Positions 1 to 5,109 of a DNA stretch of 7,128 nucleotides are shown piece after piece. The notes beneath the pieces are model-generated. The model was not told the origin of the DNA and made no database searches. It saw only the letters and a list, made by a program, of their open reading frames with translations. Positions within the stretch are counted from its first letter, which is position 1. Each line of letters opens with the position of its first letter. Where the stretch lies: the NCBI GenBank assembly GCA_946628455.1, contig CAMOWP010000092.1:1-7128 (forward strand), read 5' to 3'. The position numbers were made by a program, and so were the translations under genes. This DNA comes from an uncultured Clostridia bacterium (GTDB lineage: Bacteria > Bacillota > Clostridia > Oscillospirales > Acutalibacteraceae).

Positions 1-104
1 TTGCAACTCCTAAGGAGCAGCTGGACAAGCTGCTCGGCTACAAGGCGAAGAAAAAAAGAGCTAAGCGCAAGGCTGAAAAGGAAGCCGCTGCAAAAAAGGA
101 TTAA
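1..104 (+). CDS. C-terminal fragment of an unidentified protein with a lysine-rich tail
   Basis: Only the last 33 codons are present (first whole codon at base 3, TAA stop at 102-104). The peptide begins ATPKEQLDKLLGYKAKKK and continues with alternating Lys/Arg, Ala and Glu, ending KKD. Nothing here identifies a family. A strongly basic, Ala/Lys/Glu-rich tail of this kind occurs on cytoplasmic ends of membrane proteins and on nucleic-acid-binding proteins, but that is only a general resemblance. The frame is supported by the absence of stops, the plausible composition, and two hairpins directly downstream that would end its transcript. It is the only plus-strand gene in the window and converges on the DAHP synthase gene. 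Confidence 0.7.
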   Translation, partial: ATPKEQLDKLLGYKAKKKRAKRKAEKEAAAKKD

Positions 105-110
105 TTATGT

Positions 111-142
111 AGGGAGGGTATTTGCGCCCTCCCTTTAAGTTT
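111..142 (+). terminator. GC-rich hairpin after the plus-strand gene
   Basis: AGGGAGGG (111-118) pairs perfectly with CCCTCCCT (127-134) around an 8-nt loop, starting 7 nt after the stop codon. The downstream tract TTAAGTTT is only moderately U-rich, so this is either a first, leaky terminator or a 3'-end stabilising hairpin backed up by the stronger one at 150-178. Confidence 0.6.
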
Positions 143-149
143 GAAAGCA

Positions 150-178
150 AAAAACGGTTGTCAATGACAACCGTTTTT
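150..178. terminator. Bidirectional intrinsic terminator between convergent genes
   Basis: A 13-bp perfect stem (150-162 with 166-178, core ACGGTTGTC/GACAACCGT) closes a 3-nt AAT loop. The A-tract on one side and T-tract on the other give a U-run in both directions (CCGTTTTTATTT on plus, CCGTTTTTTGC on minus). It sits between the ends of the plus-strand gene and the minus-strand DAHP synthase gene, 9 nt past the latter's stop codon, and should serve both. Confidence 0.88.
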
Positions 179-187
179 ATTTAACTC

Positions 188-1228
188 TTAAACCTGCTCT
201 GCAATTGTGTAAATCAATTCTTTTGTTTTATCCCAACCGAGGCAGGGGTCGGTTATTGATTTTCCGTAAACGCCCTCTTCAATGCTCTGGCTTCCGTCCT
301 CGATATAAGATTCAATCATAAAGCCTTTAACAAGGTTTCTTATATCCTCGCTGTGGCGCATTGAGTGAAGCACCTCGTTAACGATTCTCTCCTGCTCGTA
401 AAAACGTTTTCCCGAGTTTGAGTGATTAGTGTCAACTATTACTGCGGGGTTTTTATAATCTTCATTGCAGTAAAAATCGTGAAGCAGCCTTAAATCCTCA
501 TAGTGATAATTCTGGTGGTTGATGCCGTGCTTGTCAACGCTTCCCCTCAGAATAGCGTGAGCAAGCTCGTTTCCGTCAGACTCAACCTCCCATCCCCTGT
601 ATAAAAACGTGTGCTGAGACTGCGCCGCCTTGATTGCGTTTAGCATAATTGAAAGGTCGCCGCTCGTTGGGTTCTTCATTCCGACGGGAATGTTGTAAGC
701 GCTCGCAAGCAGCCTGTGCTCCTGATTTTCAACCGAGCGCGCACCTACCGCAACGTAAGAGAGAAGGTCGGATAAATACCTTCCGTTTTCGGGATAAAGC
801 ATCTCGTCTGCGCAGGTAAGTCCCGTCTGCTCAATTGCGTTCTTGTGAAGCTCGCGGATTGCAATAATACCTTCAAGCATATCGGGCTTTTTATCAGGGT
901 CAGGCTGATGAAGCATACCCTTGTAGCCTGCGCCCGTCGTCCTCGGCTTGCCCGTATAAATTCTGGGGATAATCAAAAGCTTGTCGCTGACCTCCTCCTG
1001 AACGCGCGCGAGCCTGCCGATATAATCAAGCACAGCGTCCGCTCTGTCAGCCGAGCAGGGACCGATAATAAGCGCAAGCCTGCTGTCCTCGCCTTTAAAA
1101 ATCCTCGCAATTTCCTCGTCTCTTTTTTCCTTAAGCTTTTTTGCCGCATCGCTTAAAGGGTACTGAGCCTTGATAACCTGCGGAATAGGCAGCTTTCTTT
1201 TAAACTGCTCTTTTCTCATATTGTCCAT
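188..1228 (-). CDS. aroF: 3-deoxy-7-phosphoheptulonate (DAHP) synthase, class I AroF/G/H type
   Basis: Condenses phosphoenolpyruvate with erythrose 4-phosphate to DAHP, the first committed step of the shikimate route to Phe, Tyr and Trp; cytosolic. The 346-residue length fits the E. coli AroF/G/H family. Visible signatures: IGPCSAD (metal-ligand Cys58), KPRTT (94-98, substrate binding), GARSVENQ (162-169), PVGMKNPTSGD (181-191), RGS (228-230), DTNHSNSGK (266-274, His269), MIES (Glu306) and GKSITDPCLGW (322-332, Asp327). Cys58, His269, Glu306 and Asp327 correspond to the four metal ligands of E. coli AroG, so it should be active. The ATG at 1228 is chosen because GGAGGT (1237-1242) lies 8 nt upstream; Met4 is too far from it. 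A strong promoter lies at 1253-1281 and no long leader is present, so control by a leader attenuator or T-box is unlikely; feedback inhibition is possible but the effector cannot be read. The letter of the symbol is conventional; the isozyme class F, G or H cannot be distinguished. Confidence 0.96.
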   Translation of the reverse strand: MDNMRKEQFKRKLPIPQVIKAQYPLSDAAKKLKEKRDEEIARIFKGEDSRLALIIGPCSADRADAVLDYIGRLARVQEEVSDKLLIIPRIYTGKPRTTGAGYKGMLHQPDPDKKPDMLEGIIAIRELHKNAIEQTGLTCADEMLYPENGRYLSDLLSYVAVGARSVENQEHRLLASAYNIPVGMKNPTSGDLSIMLNAIKAAQSQHTFLYRGWEVESDGNELAHAILRGSVDKHGINHQNYHYEDLRLLHDFYCNEDYKNPAVIVDTNHSNSGKRFYEQERIVNEVLHSMRHSEDIRNLVKGFMIESYIEDGSQSIEEGVYGKSITDPCLGWDKTKELIYTIAEQV

Positions 1229-1252
1229 AGTCTGTTACCTCCGTTGAAAAAG

Positions 1253-1281
1253 ATAATAACATAATCGGCGCAATATGTCAA
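1253..1281 (-). promoter_or_regulatory. Sigma-70/SigA promoter of the DAHP synthase gene
   Basis: On the minus strand: TTGACA (1276-1281), a 17-nt spacer, then TATTAT (1253-1258). This is a perfect -35, a 5/6 -10 and optimal spacing. Transcription would start near 1246, giving a leader of about 18 nt that contains little beyond the GGAGGT ribosome binding site. Confidence 0.8.
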
Positions 1282-1308
1282 CGCTTTATCGCTTTAAATC
1301 GCAAGTAT

Positions 1309-1731
1309 TTATGCATAACCACAGGTTACAAGTTCCCATGTCCCATTCTTTTCTCTGGCAATTATCCAATTATAGCCGTCATAAACCGTAAACGGTTCTA
1401 AACAGGGTTCGCAGTTTTTATAAGTTCTGTATGCCGAGGTAAAAACAATGCAGTCCGCATAATTCTTTTTATTAATTCCCCTGCAGTAATCAAGCTCTCC
1501 TTCACTGCGCTCATCACCCATATATTCAACGCTTATAAGTCTTACACCCTTCCAGGTTGAAAAACGGTCATATACGACCTTAAGCGCAATCCGCAATTCA
1601 AACTCACTGTATTTTTCCGATATAAAATTCTTTGTTCTCACCGAAGTGAAATCAGTTTGATTTGACCTTGTGCATGCGCAAAGAGATAGCGACAGAACAA
1701 GAGCTAATAAAGCAGAAATTATTTTTTTCAT
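1309..1731 (-). CDS. Small predicted lipoprotein of unknown function
   Basis: A 140-residue protein with a textbook lipoprotein signal: MKK, a hydrophobic stretch (about 4-17), then LCAC with the likely lipidated Cys20. The mature part would be anchored on the outer face of the membrane. It carries Cys83, Cys94, Cys107, Cys110 and Cys137; CEPC (107-110) is a C-x2-C pair, but there is no thioredoxin context. The C-terminal pattern YNWIIAREKNGTWELVTCGY resembles small secreted clostridial proteins of unknown role that end in a 'W-I-L-R...G-W-x-V-x-x-G-Y' motif; this is from memory, not a search. The start is supported by AAGGAGG (1738-1744) 6 nt upstream of the ATG. It is separated from the upstream gene by a terminator and is probably transcribed alone, with possible read-through into the DAHP synthase gene because no terminator follows it. 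Confidence 0.85.
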   Translation of the reverse strand: MKKIISALLALVLSLSLCACTRSNQTDFTSVRTKNFISEKYSEFELRIALKVVYDRFSTWKGVRLISVEYMGDERSEGELDYCRGINKKNYADCIVFTSAYRTYKNCEPCLEPFTVYDGYNWIIAREKNGTWELVTCGYA

Positions 1732-1795
1732 ATTCTCCCTCCTTGCTCTTCATTTTAACCAAAAGAGCGGAAGAAGAAAATAACTCTTCGGTAGA

Positions 1796-1820
1796 ATAAG
1801 TCGAATATCATTCGACTTAT
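1796..1820. repeat. Perfect 25-bp palindrome upstream of the lipoprotein gene
   Basis: ATAAGTCGAAT (1796-1806) and ATTCGACTTAT (1810-1820) are exact inverse complements around the 3-nt centre ATC. It has no U-tract, so it is not an intrinsic terminator. It lies 65-89 nt upstream of the lipoprotein ATG. A weak promoter candidate on the minus strand (TCGACT at 1799-1804, 16-nt spacer, TATTTT at 1777-1782) would put its -35 inside the palindrome, which would fit an operator; the promoter match is poor. Confidence 0.65.
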
Positions 1821-1834
1821 CGAAATTCCGAATT

Positions 1835-1861
1835 AAAAAAACGGCTTATTCAGCCGTTTTT
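1835..1861 (-). terminator. Intrinsic terminator overlapping the phosphatase stop codon
   Basis: A 10-bp stem (1837-1846 with 1852-1861, core ACGGCT/AGCCGT) with a 5-nt loop TATTC. On the minus strand the descending arm runs into seven consecutive T (complement of A at 1835-1841). The first bases of the stem are part of the TAA stop codon (1860-1862) of the histidine-phosphatase gene, so the transcript ends immediately after translation does. Confidence 0.88.
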
Positions 1862-2576
1862 AATGTCTTGTATCATCTTCAAAGCATTCGCAAAAGCGAG
1901 CCTGAAATGAAGGCTCCTCCCCTCCTGCGTAAAGATGGGATAAATCGCCGAACTGAATTGCGTTGAAAATCGCCTTTCCCTTTTCACGCTCACCGCTTGC
2001 AAGGCGGGTAACCGAGGTAGGAAGCGCAACGAAATTGTGCCACAAAATCATAGGCGAAACGCTGAATATTCTTGAAAGCATAACGGCTTCAACACCGAAA
2101 TGGCAGAACAGCAAAATTCTCTTATGGTTTGAATCAACAACGTCATAAATTCTTCCGTTTTTAACGTAGCCGTGCTTTGCCATCAACTCGTCAATTCCGT
2201 TTTGAACTTTTAAGTAATGCCGCTTTACGTCGCCGTTTTTCATAAGCGGGACGTCAAGCCACTTGTCGTAAGAATAATAATCGTCAATTCTTGTCCAGTA
2301 ATCGGGCTTCCTATCCCAGCAGATGCTCTTTTCTCCGTCAACGGTAACGTTACCCTCGAATTCTCTAAGCCACTCAAGCGTTTCGGCAGTTTTACCCGTT
2401 TTTTCAAGATAATATGAAGCGGTTTTCTGCGCTCTGCCAAGCGGTGAGCAGTAAACGAAATCGAATTCGTATTTTGCCAGCCTTTCAGCAAGAAGCTTCG
2501 CCTCGCGCTCACCCTTTTCGGTTATGCTGTCATTTTCATAATCGGGGTCTGCGTGCCGTGCAATCCAGATTTCCAT
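1860..2576 (-). CDS. Histidine phosphatase superfamily protein (phosphoglycerate-mutase-like)
   Basis: A 238-residue member of the branch-1 histidine phosphatase fold, which uses a phospho-histidine intermediate to hydrolyse or move phosphate. The catalytic set is visible: IARHADPDYE with Arg7-His8 (RHA replaces the usual RHG), SPLGRAQKTA with Arg48, LREFEG with acid Glu72, and LLFCHFGVEA with the second His159 (CHFG in place of the more common GHG/SHG). The segment 76-150, with several Trp, Tyr and Asp residues, is a larger insertion than in minimal members and may form a substrate cap. The substrate cannot be deduced; phosphoglycerate mutase itself is unlikely given the divergent context. 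The ATG overlaps the TAA of the upstream lipase-like gene (TAATG), and its only Shine-Dalgarno candidate, GAGG at 2581-2584, sits just 4 nt away, so translational coupling is likely. The gene closes with its own terminator. Confidence 0.9.
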   Translation of the reverse strand: MEIWIARHADPDYENDSITEKGEREAKLLAERLAKYEFDFVYCSPLGRAQKTASYYLEKTGKTAETLEWLREFEGNVTVDGEKSICWDRKPDYWTRIDDYYSYDKWLDVPLMKNGDVKRHYLKVQNGIDELMAKHGYVKNGRIYDVVDSNHKRILLFCHFGVEAVMLSRIFSVSPMILWHNFVALPTSVTRLASGEREKGKAIFNAIQFGDLSHLYAGGEEPSFQARFCECFEDDTRH

Positions 2577-3958
2577 TATTCCTCAGCCGCTTTCTCTTCA
2601 TCCTCGTCATCGTCAGTGCCCGCATATGTGTTTGCCATAAGCTGCTCCTCGCTCATTGCAAGAAGATACGCCGCGTAGGTATGCGGTCTGTGGCTCTGGC
2701 TGAAATTGGTTTTAAGCAGCCTGTTTCCCGTCATTGAGCCGACTCCCTCCTTGAATACGAAGAACGCCGATGTAATTCTGTAGCAAGGGCTTGTTCCGAC
2801 ATAGTCAACCGAGCTTTCAATAAGAAGCTTCATCGCTCTGTCAATCGCCGCCTTCTCCTCCTCGGTCTCTCCGCCCGCAACGTAAGCGCAAAGCGTATCC
2901 CTGAAATACTCATAAGGAGTAACGGTTTTAAAACATTCCCTGAGCGGTTTTTCATAAAGGTCTTCAACAGTATGCAGCTCCTTTGCGAGCGCGTCAATTA
3001 CCTTTTTAACAGCTCTGTTGCCTCTTCTGAACGGATGATACTGCTGCATTCCGAACGACTCTAAGAAATATGGCTGCATAAATTCCTTCTCTTCGGAATA
3101 ATTCCTTGTGCTCTTATTGTCGTCGCCGAGAATTTTAAGGATAGTACCGTACTTTCCGAAGCCTGCTGCTTCAGGAAGGCAAACAGTTACGAAGTCTTCG
3201 GGCGAAACGTAGTTGAAAATTCGCTTGTATTCATCAAGAATTTCAACCTTGTCCATAAGCACGCCGTTCGGCGTTGCATAGCAGTAAGTAAATATATTTT
3301 CATTTTTGAGCGGCAGGTTTTCAAATCCGCCGTTTTTTATAAGCTTAGCCGCAAGAAGATTAGCCGTTGCAGCACCCCTTGAATGACCGATAATAATTAT
3401 CTTCGTCTCGTGCTCTGAAGGGTGCCTGTCAATATAATCGGTAAGCTTTGCGTAAACGTATTCTCTTGCGTCTGCGAAGCCGAGATGAACTATCCCCTTT
3501 TCCGCGTCGCCAGCATAGCCCTTGCCGTCGTTGCATACTCTTTCAACTCCGAGCGGGTCAAAGTTTGAAAACCACTGCTTTGTGTATGAGCCTATAAAGC
3601 CTGTAAAAAGAAGATTATATGTTGTTCCCGAAAGCTCAACGTCTCTGTTTGCGATAAAATAAACGACCTCGTCCCGCTTAGCGGTAGGATTAACCTGAAT
3701 ATCCTTGAAGCCGAGCTCCTGAAGAGTTACGGTAAGGTTAGGCTTTGCGTAAAAATAGCCGGTTGATTTAGTCTCATCCTCAATATGTCCGTCATAACCA
3801 ACGCAAACCATCTGCGCAAGAAAACGGCCGAGCATATGATTATATATTGCAGAGTCCTGCTCAAACCATGAAAAATCGTAATAAAGTCTTGTTGTTCCCT
3901 CGATACCGTCAGACACAAACTTAGCGTCATAAATTCCGCTTAATTTTTCCTGTGACAC
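2576..3958 (-). CDS. Lipase (class 3)-like alpha/beta hydrolase, cytosolic
   Basis: A 460-residue serine hydrolase. Numbering from the GTG start, the nucleophile elbow IIIIGHSRGAA carries Ser193 in G-x-S-x-G; NYVSPEDFVT holds a likely catalytic Asp255 at the position seen in class 3 lipases; the probable third residue is His423 in QSHRPHTYAAYL, with His308 in QQYHPF as an alternative. No signal peptide or membrane segment is present, and the C-terminus is strongly acidic (DDDEDEE), so it probably acts inside the cell on a lipid or other ester. The GTG at 3956-3958 is preferred to the ATG six codons upstream (3976): GGAGG at 3966-3970 lies 7 nt before the GTG, while nothing like a Shine-Dalgarno precedes the ATG, which lies only about 10 nt from the predicted transcript start. 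First of a two-gene unit with the histidine phosphatase. Substrate unknown. Confidence 0.87.
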   Translation of the reverse strand: MSQEKLSGIYDAKFVSDGIEGTTRLYYDFSWFEQDSAIYNHMLGRFLAQMVCVGYDGHIEDETKSTGYFYAKPNLTVTLQELGFKDIQVNPTAKRDEVVYFIANRDVELSGTTYNLLFTGFIGSYTKQWFSNFDPLGVERVCNDGKGYAGDAEKGIVHLGFADAREYVYAKLTDYIDRHPSEHETKIIIIGHSRGAATANLLAAKLIKNGGFENLPLKNENIFTYCYATPNGVLMDKVEILDEYKRIFNYVSPEDFVTVCLPEAAGFGKYGTILKILGDDNKSTRNYSEEKEFMQPYFLESFGMQQYHPFRRGNRAVKKVIDALAKELHTVEDLYEKPLRECFKTVTPYEYFRDTLCAYVAGGETEEEKAAIDRAMKLLIESSVDYVGTSPCYRITSAFFVFKEGVGSMTGNRLLKTNFSQSHRPHTYAAYLLAMSEEQLMANTYAGTDDDEDEEKAAEE

Positions 3959-3965
3959 AGTAACG

Positions 3966-3970
3966 CCTCC
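3966..3970 (-). promoter_or_regulatory. Ribosome binding site that decides the lipase-like gene start
   Basis: GGAGG on the minus strand, 7 nt before a GTG codon (3956-3958). It lies inside the longer reading that begins at ATG 3976, where it would encode Gly-Gly. Its position argues that translation begins at the GTG. Confidence 0.75.
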
Positions 3971-3992
3971 AAACATTGTTAATTATTTATCT

Positions 3993-4021
3993 ATTCTATC
4001 ATATTTTGCATTAGTTGACAA
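3993..4021 (-). promoter_or_regulatory. Promoter of the lipase/phosphatase pair
   Basis: On the minus strand: TTGTCA (4016-4021), a 17-nt spacer, then TAGAAT (3993-3998); each hexamer matches consensus at 5 of 6. The predicted start near 3986 gives a leader of about 28 nt to the GTG. The -35 abuts the stop codon of the upstream glycosylase gene, with no terminator between, so read-through from that gene is also possible. Confidence 0.72.
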
Positions 4022-4022
4022 G

Positions 4023-4508
4023 TTATAAATACTCTTTTATTCTTTCGCTCCAGTAATCAAAAAGCATATCCTCGCTCCAGGCGGCGTTTGCGGGGCTTGT
4101 CGACGGAAGGCAGACAGCCTCAAAGCCGCACTTGTTGTACTTTTCATAAAGCCTCTGCGCCGTTTTCCCGTTTGTAAAAACAGCCTTAATGTCAGCAGTT
4201 GTAAGTATCTTATTAAGCTCGTTGGGGACAACGTTTTTTATTGAGCTGTCCGCCGAGCCCGTTATCTCGCAGGATTCAATAACGTCCCACAGCGCGATAT
4301 GATTTCTTAAAAGAAACGCCTTCTTATCTTCAATGCTCTGAGGCGTATCCTCGCCGCAGATTCTTGCAATTACTCTCCAGAAGCGGTTTTGCGGATGCCC
4401 GTAAAAGAAGCCGTATTCTCTCGATTTAACAGACGGAAACGACCCGAGTATAACTATCTCTGAATTTTTATCAAACACCGCGTCAATCGGATGAACTATT
4501 CTCTCCAT
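4023..4508 (-). CDS. DNA-deoxyinosine (hypoxanthine) glycosylase, uracil-DNA glycosylase superfamily
   Basis: Probably removes hypoxanthine, the deamination product of adenine, from DNA to start base excision repair. The 161-residue length and signatures fit the HDG/family-6 branch: ILGSFPSVKSRE (20-31) followed by FFYGHPQNRFW (34-44), which form the first active-site motif with Asn41, and LPSTSPANAAW (134-144), the second motif contacting DNA and base. The DNA-glycosylase core is complete. The ATG at 4506-4508 is chosen because GAGGTGA (4513-4519) is placed just before it; the longer reading from a GTG at 4535 adds nine residues, has no ribosome binding site and would begin upstream of the likely transcript start. 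Known members act on deoxyinosine in DNA; activity on uracil here cannot be excluded. It stands alone between the repeat element and the lipase promoter. Confidence 0.9.
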   Translation of the reverse strand: MERIVHPIDAVFDKNSEIVILGSFPSVKSREYGFFYGHPQNRFWRVIARICGEDTPQSIEDKKAFLLRNHIALWDVIESCEITGSADSSIKNVVPNELNKILTTADIKAVFTNGKTAQRLYEKYNKCGFEAVCLPSTSPANAAWSEDMLFDYWSERIKEYL

Positions 4509-4512
4509 CTTC

Positions 4513-4519
4513 TCACCTC
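4513..4519 (-). promoter_or_regulatory. Ribosome binding site that decides the glycosylase start
   Basis: GAGGTGA on the minus strand, a 7-nt match to the anti-Shine-Dalgarno, 4 nt before ATG 4508 (7 nt counted from GAGG). The alternative GTG at 4535 lies upstream of it and has no such site. Confidence 0.75.
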
Positions 4520-4525
4520 GTATAA

Positions 4526-4534
4526 ATAATACCA
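4526..4534 (-). promoter_or_regulatory. Possible extended -10 promoter of the glycosylase gene
   Basis: TGGTATTAT on the minus strand fits the extended -10 form TGnTATAAT. The -35 region 17 nt upstream is only TTTATT. Transcription would start near 4519, almost at the ribosome binding site, giving a very short leader. Tentative. Confidence 0.4.
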
Positions 4535-4594
4535 CATATACACGACAAAATAAACATTCATTCTATAACAGCTCGCCAAAAAATTCTTTAAACT

Positions 4595-4659
4595 GTAGGG
4601 GCGGGTCTCTGTGCCCGCCCGCAGGACAATAAATTCCGAAATCCGCATTCCGAATTAAA
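4595..4659. repeat. Intergenic repeat-like element: GC hairpin plus ATTCCGAA copies
   Basis: The element starts with a GC-rich inverted repeat in an AT-rich gap: GGGCGGG (4599-4605) and CCCGCCC (4614-4620) around an 8-nt loop. It continues with ATTCCGAA (4633-4640), ATCCGC (4641-4646) and ATTCCGAA (4647-4654). The 13-mer ATTCCGAATTAAA (4647-4659) occurs again at 1825-1837. The right end runs into the GNAT gene and supplies its TAA stop codon. From memory, GTAGGGGCGGG...CCCGCCCGC hairpins are dispersed in many clostridial genomes; only one full copy is visible here. It lacks a U-tract next to the stem, so it is not a convincing terminator. Confidence 0.6.
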
Positions 4660-5107
4660 CTATTTTCTTAATCAACTTGAGATACTTTCCCTGCCCGTCT
4701 TTTCCAATGAATATTACTTTATTGAAGCCTGAAGTAATATATAATTTCAGCGCAGGATAATTATCCAAATCAACTCCGATTGACATTTCCGTATACCCGA
4801 GTTCTTTCGTTCTGTCGGTAACATATTCAACGAGCATTTTACCGATTCCCTGACGCCTGTATTCGGGTTTTACAACAAGATGCGAAATATAAACCCGCTG
4901 ATTTGGAATGGTATAATCCGAGTCGTTCATTTCTTTTACAAGCGAAATTTCACCTATGAATTCATCACCGTCTTTGCAGATATATGTAATACGGTTGCCG
5001 CTTTTAAGCTCACTCAAAAACTTATCTGCAAGCTCTTTTTGCTTTTCCATATTCCATATGTTATTGCATTTATCATAATCATCAAGTTGTAGTATTTCTA
5101 TATTCAT
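4655..5107 (-). CDS. GNAT-family N-acetyltransferase
   Basis: A 150-residue single-domain GNAT enzyme, transferring an acetyl group from acetyl-CoA to an amine on an unknown acceptor. The acetyl-CoA-binding motif A is clear: ISHLVVKPEYRRQGIGKML (74-92), with RRQGIG as the pyrophosphate loop. The following helix and the motif B region (LDNYPALKLYITSGFNKV, 114-131) with Tyr123 fit the family. The substrate side (1-70) is not diagnostic. The ATG begins 2 nt after the stop of the P-loop gene. The nearest Shine-Dalgarno candidate (AAAGG) is about 14 nt away, too far, so translation is probably coupled to the upstream gene. Its stop codon lies inside the repeat element. Last gene of the four-gene run. 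Confidence 0.9.
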   Translation of the reverse strand: MNIEILQLDDYDKCNNIWNMEKQKELADKFLSELKSGNRITYICKDGDEFIGEISLVKEMNDSDYTIPNQRVYISHLVVKPEYRRQGIGKMLVEYVTDRTKELGYTEMSIGVDLDNYPALKLYITSGFNKVIFIGKDGQGKYLKLIKKIV

Positions 5108-5109
5108 AT

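Noticed and set aside
845..1156. 103-codon open frame on the plus strand opposite the DAHP synthase gene
   Set aside because: It lies wholly antisense to a well-supported enzyme gene, has no ribosome binding site and no recognisable domain; it follows from the codon pattern of the real gene.
1229..1308. T-box, riboswitch or leader peptide before DAHP synthase
   Set aside because: The promoter lies in this 80-nt gap and leaves only about 18 nt of leader, too short for any such element.
2414..2737. 107-codon plus-strand open frame across the phosphatase/lipase junction
   Set aside because: Antisense to two well-supported genes, with no Shine-Dalgarno or known motif. Other shadow frames (1963-2148, 2217-2417, 4880-5092, 5395-5580, 5949-6146 and minus-strand alternatives) were rejected for the same reason.
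4509..4535. Longer glycosylase reading from GTG 4535
   Set aside because: No ribosome binding site precedes it, and the nine extra codons contain the GAGGTGA site that serves ATG 4508.
4599..4620. GC-rich hairpin as the terminator of the GNAT operon
   Set aside because: On the minus strand the stem is followed by CTACAGTTTAAAG, with no T-run until about 15 nt later; on the plus strand there is none. It fits a repeat element better.
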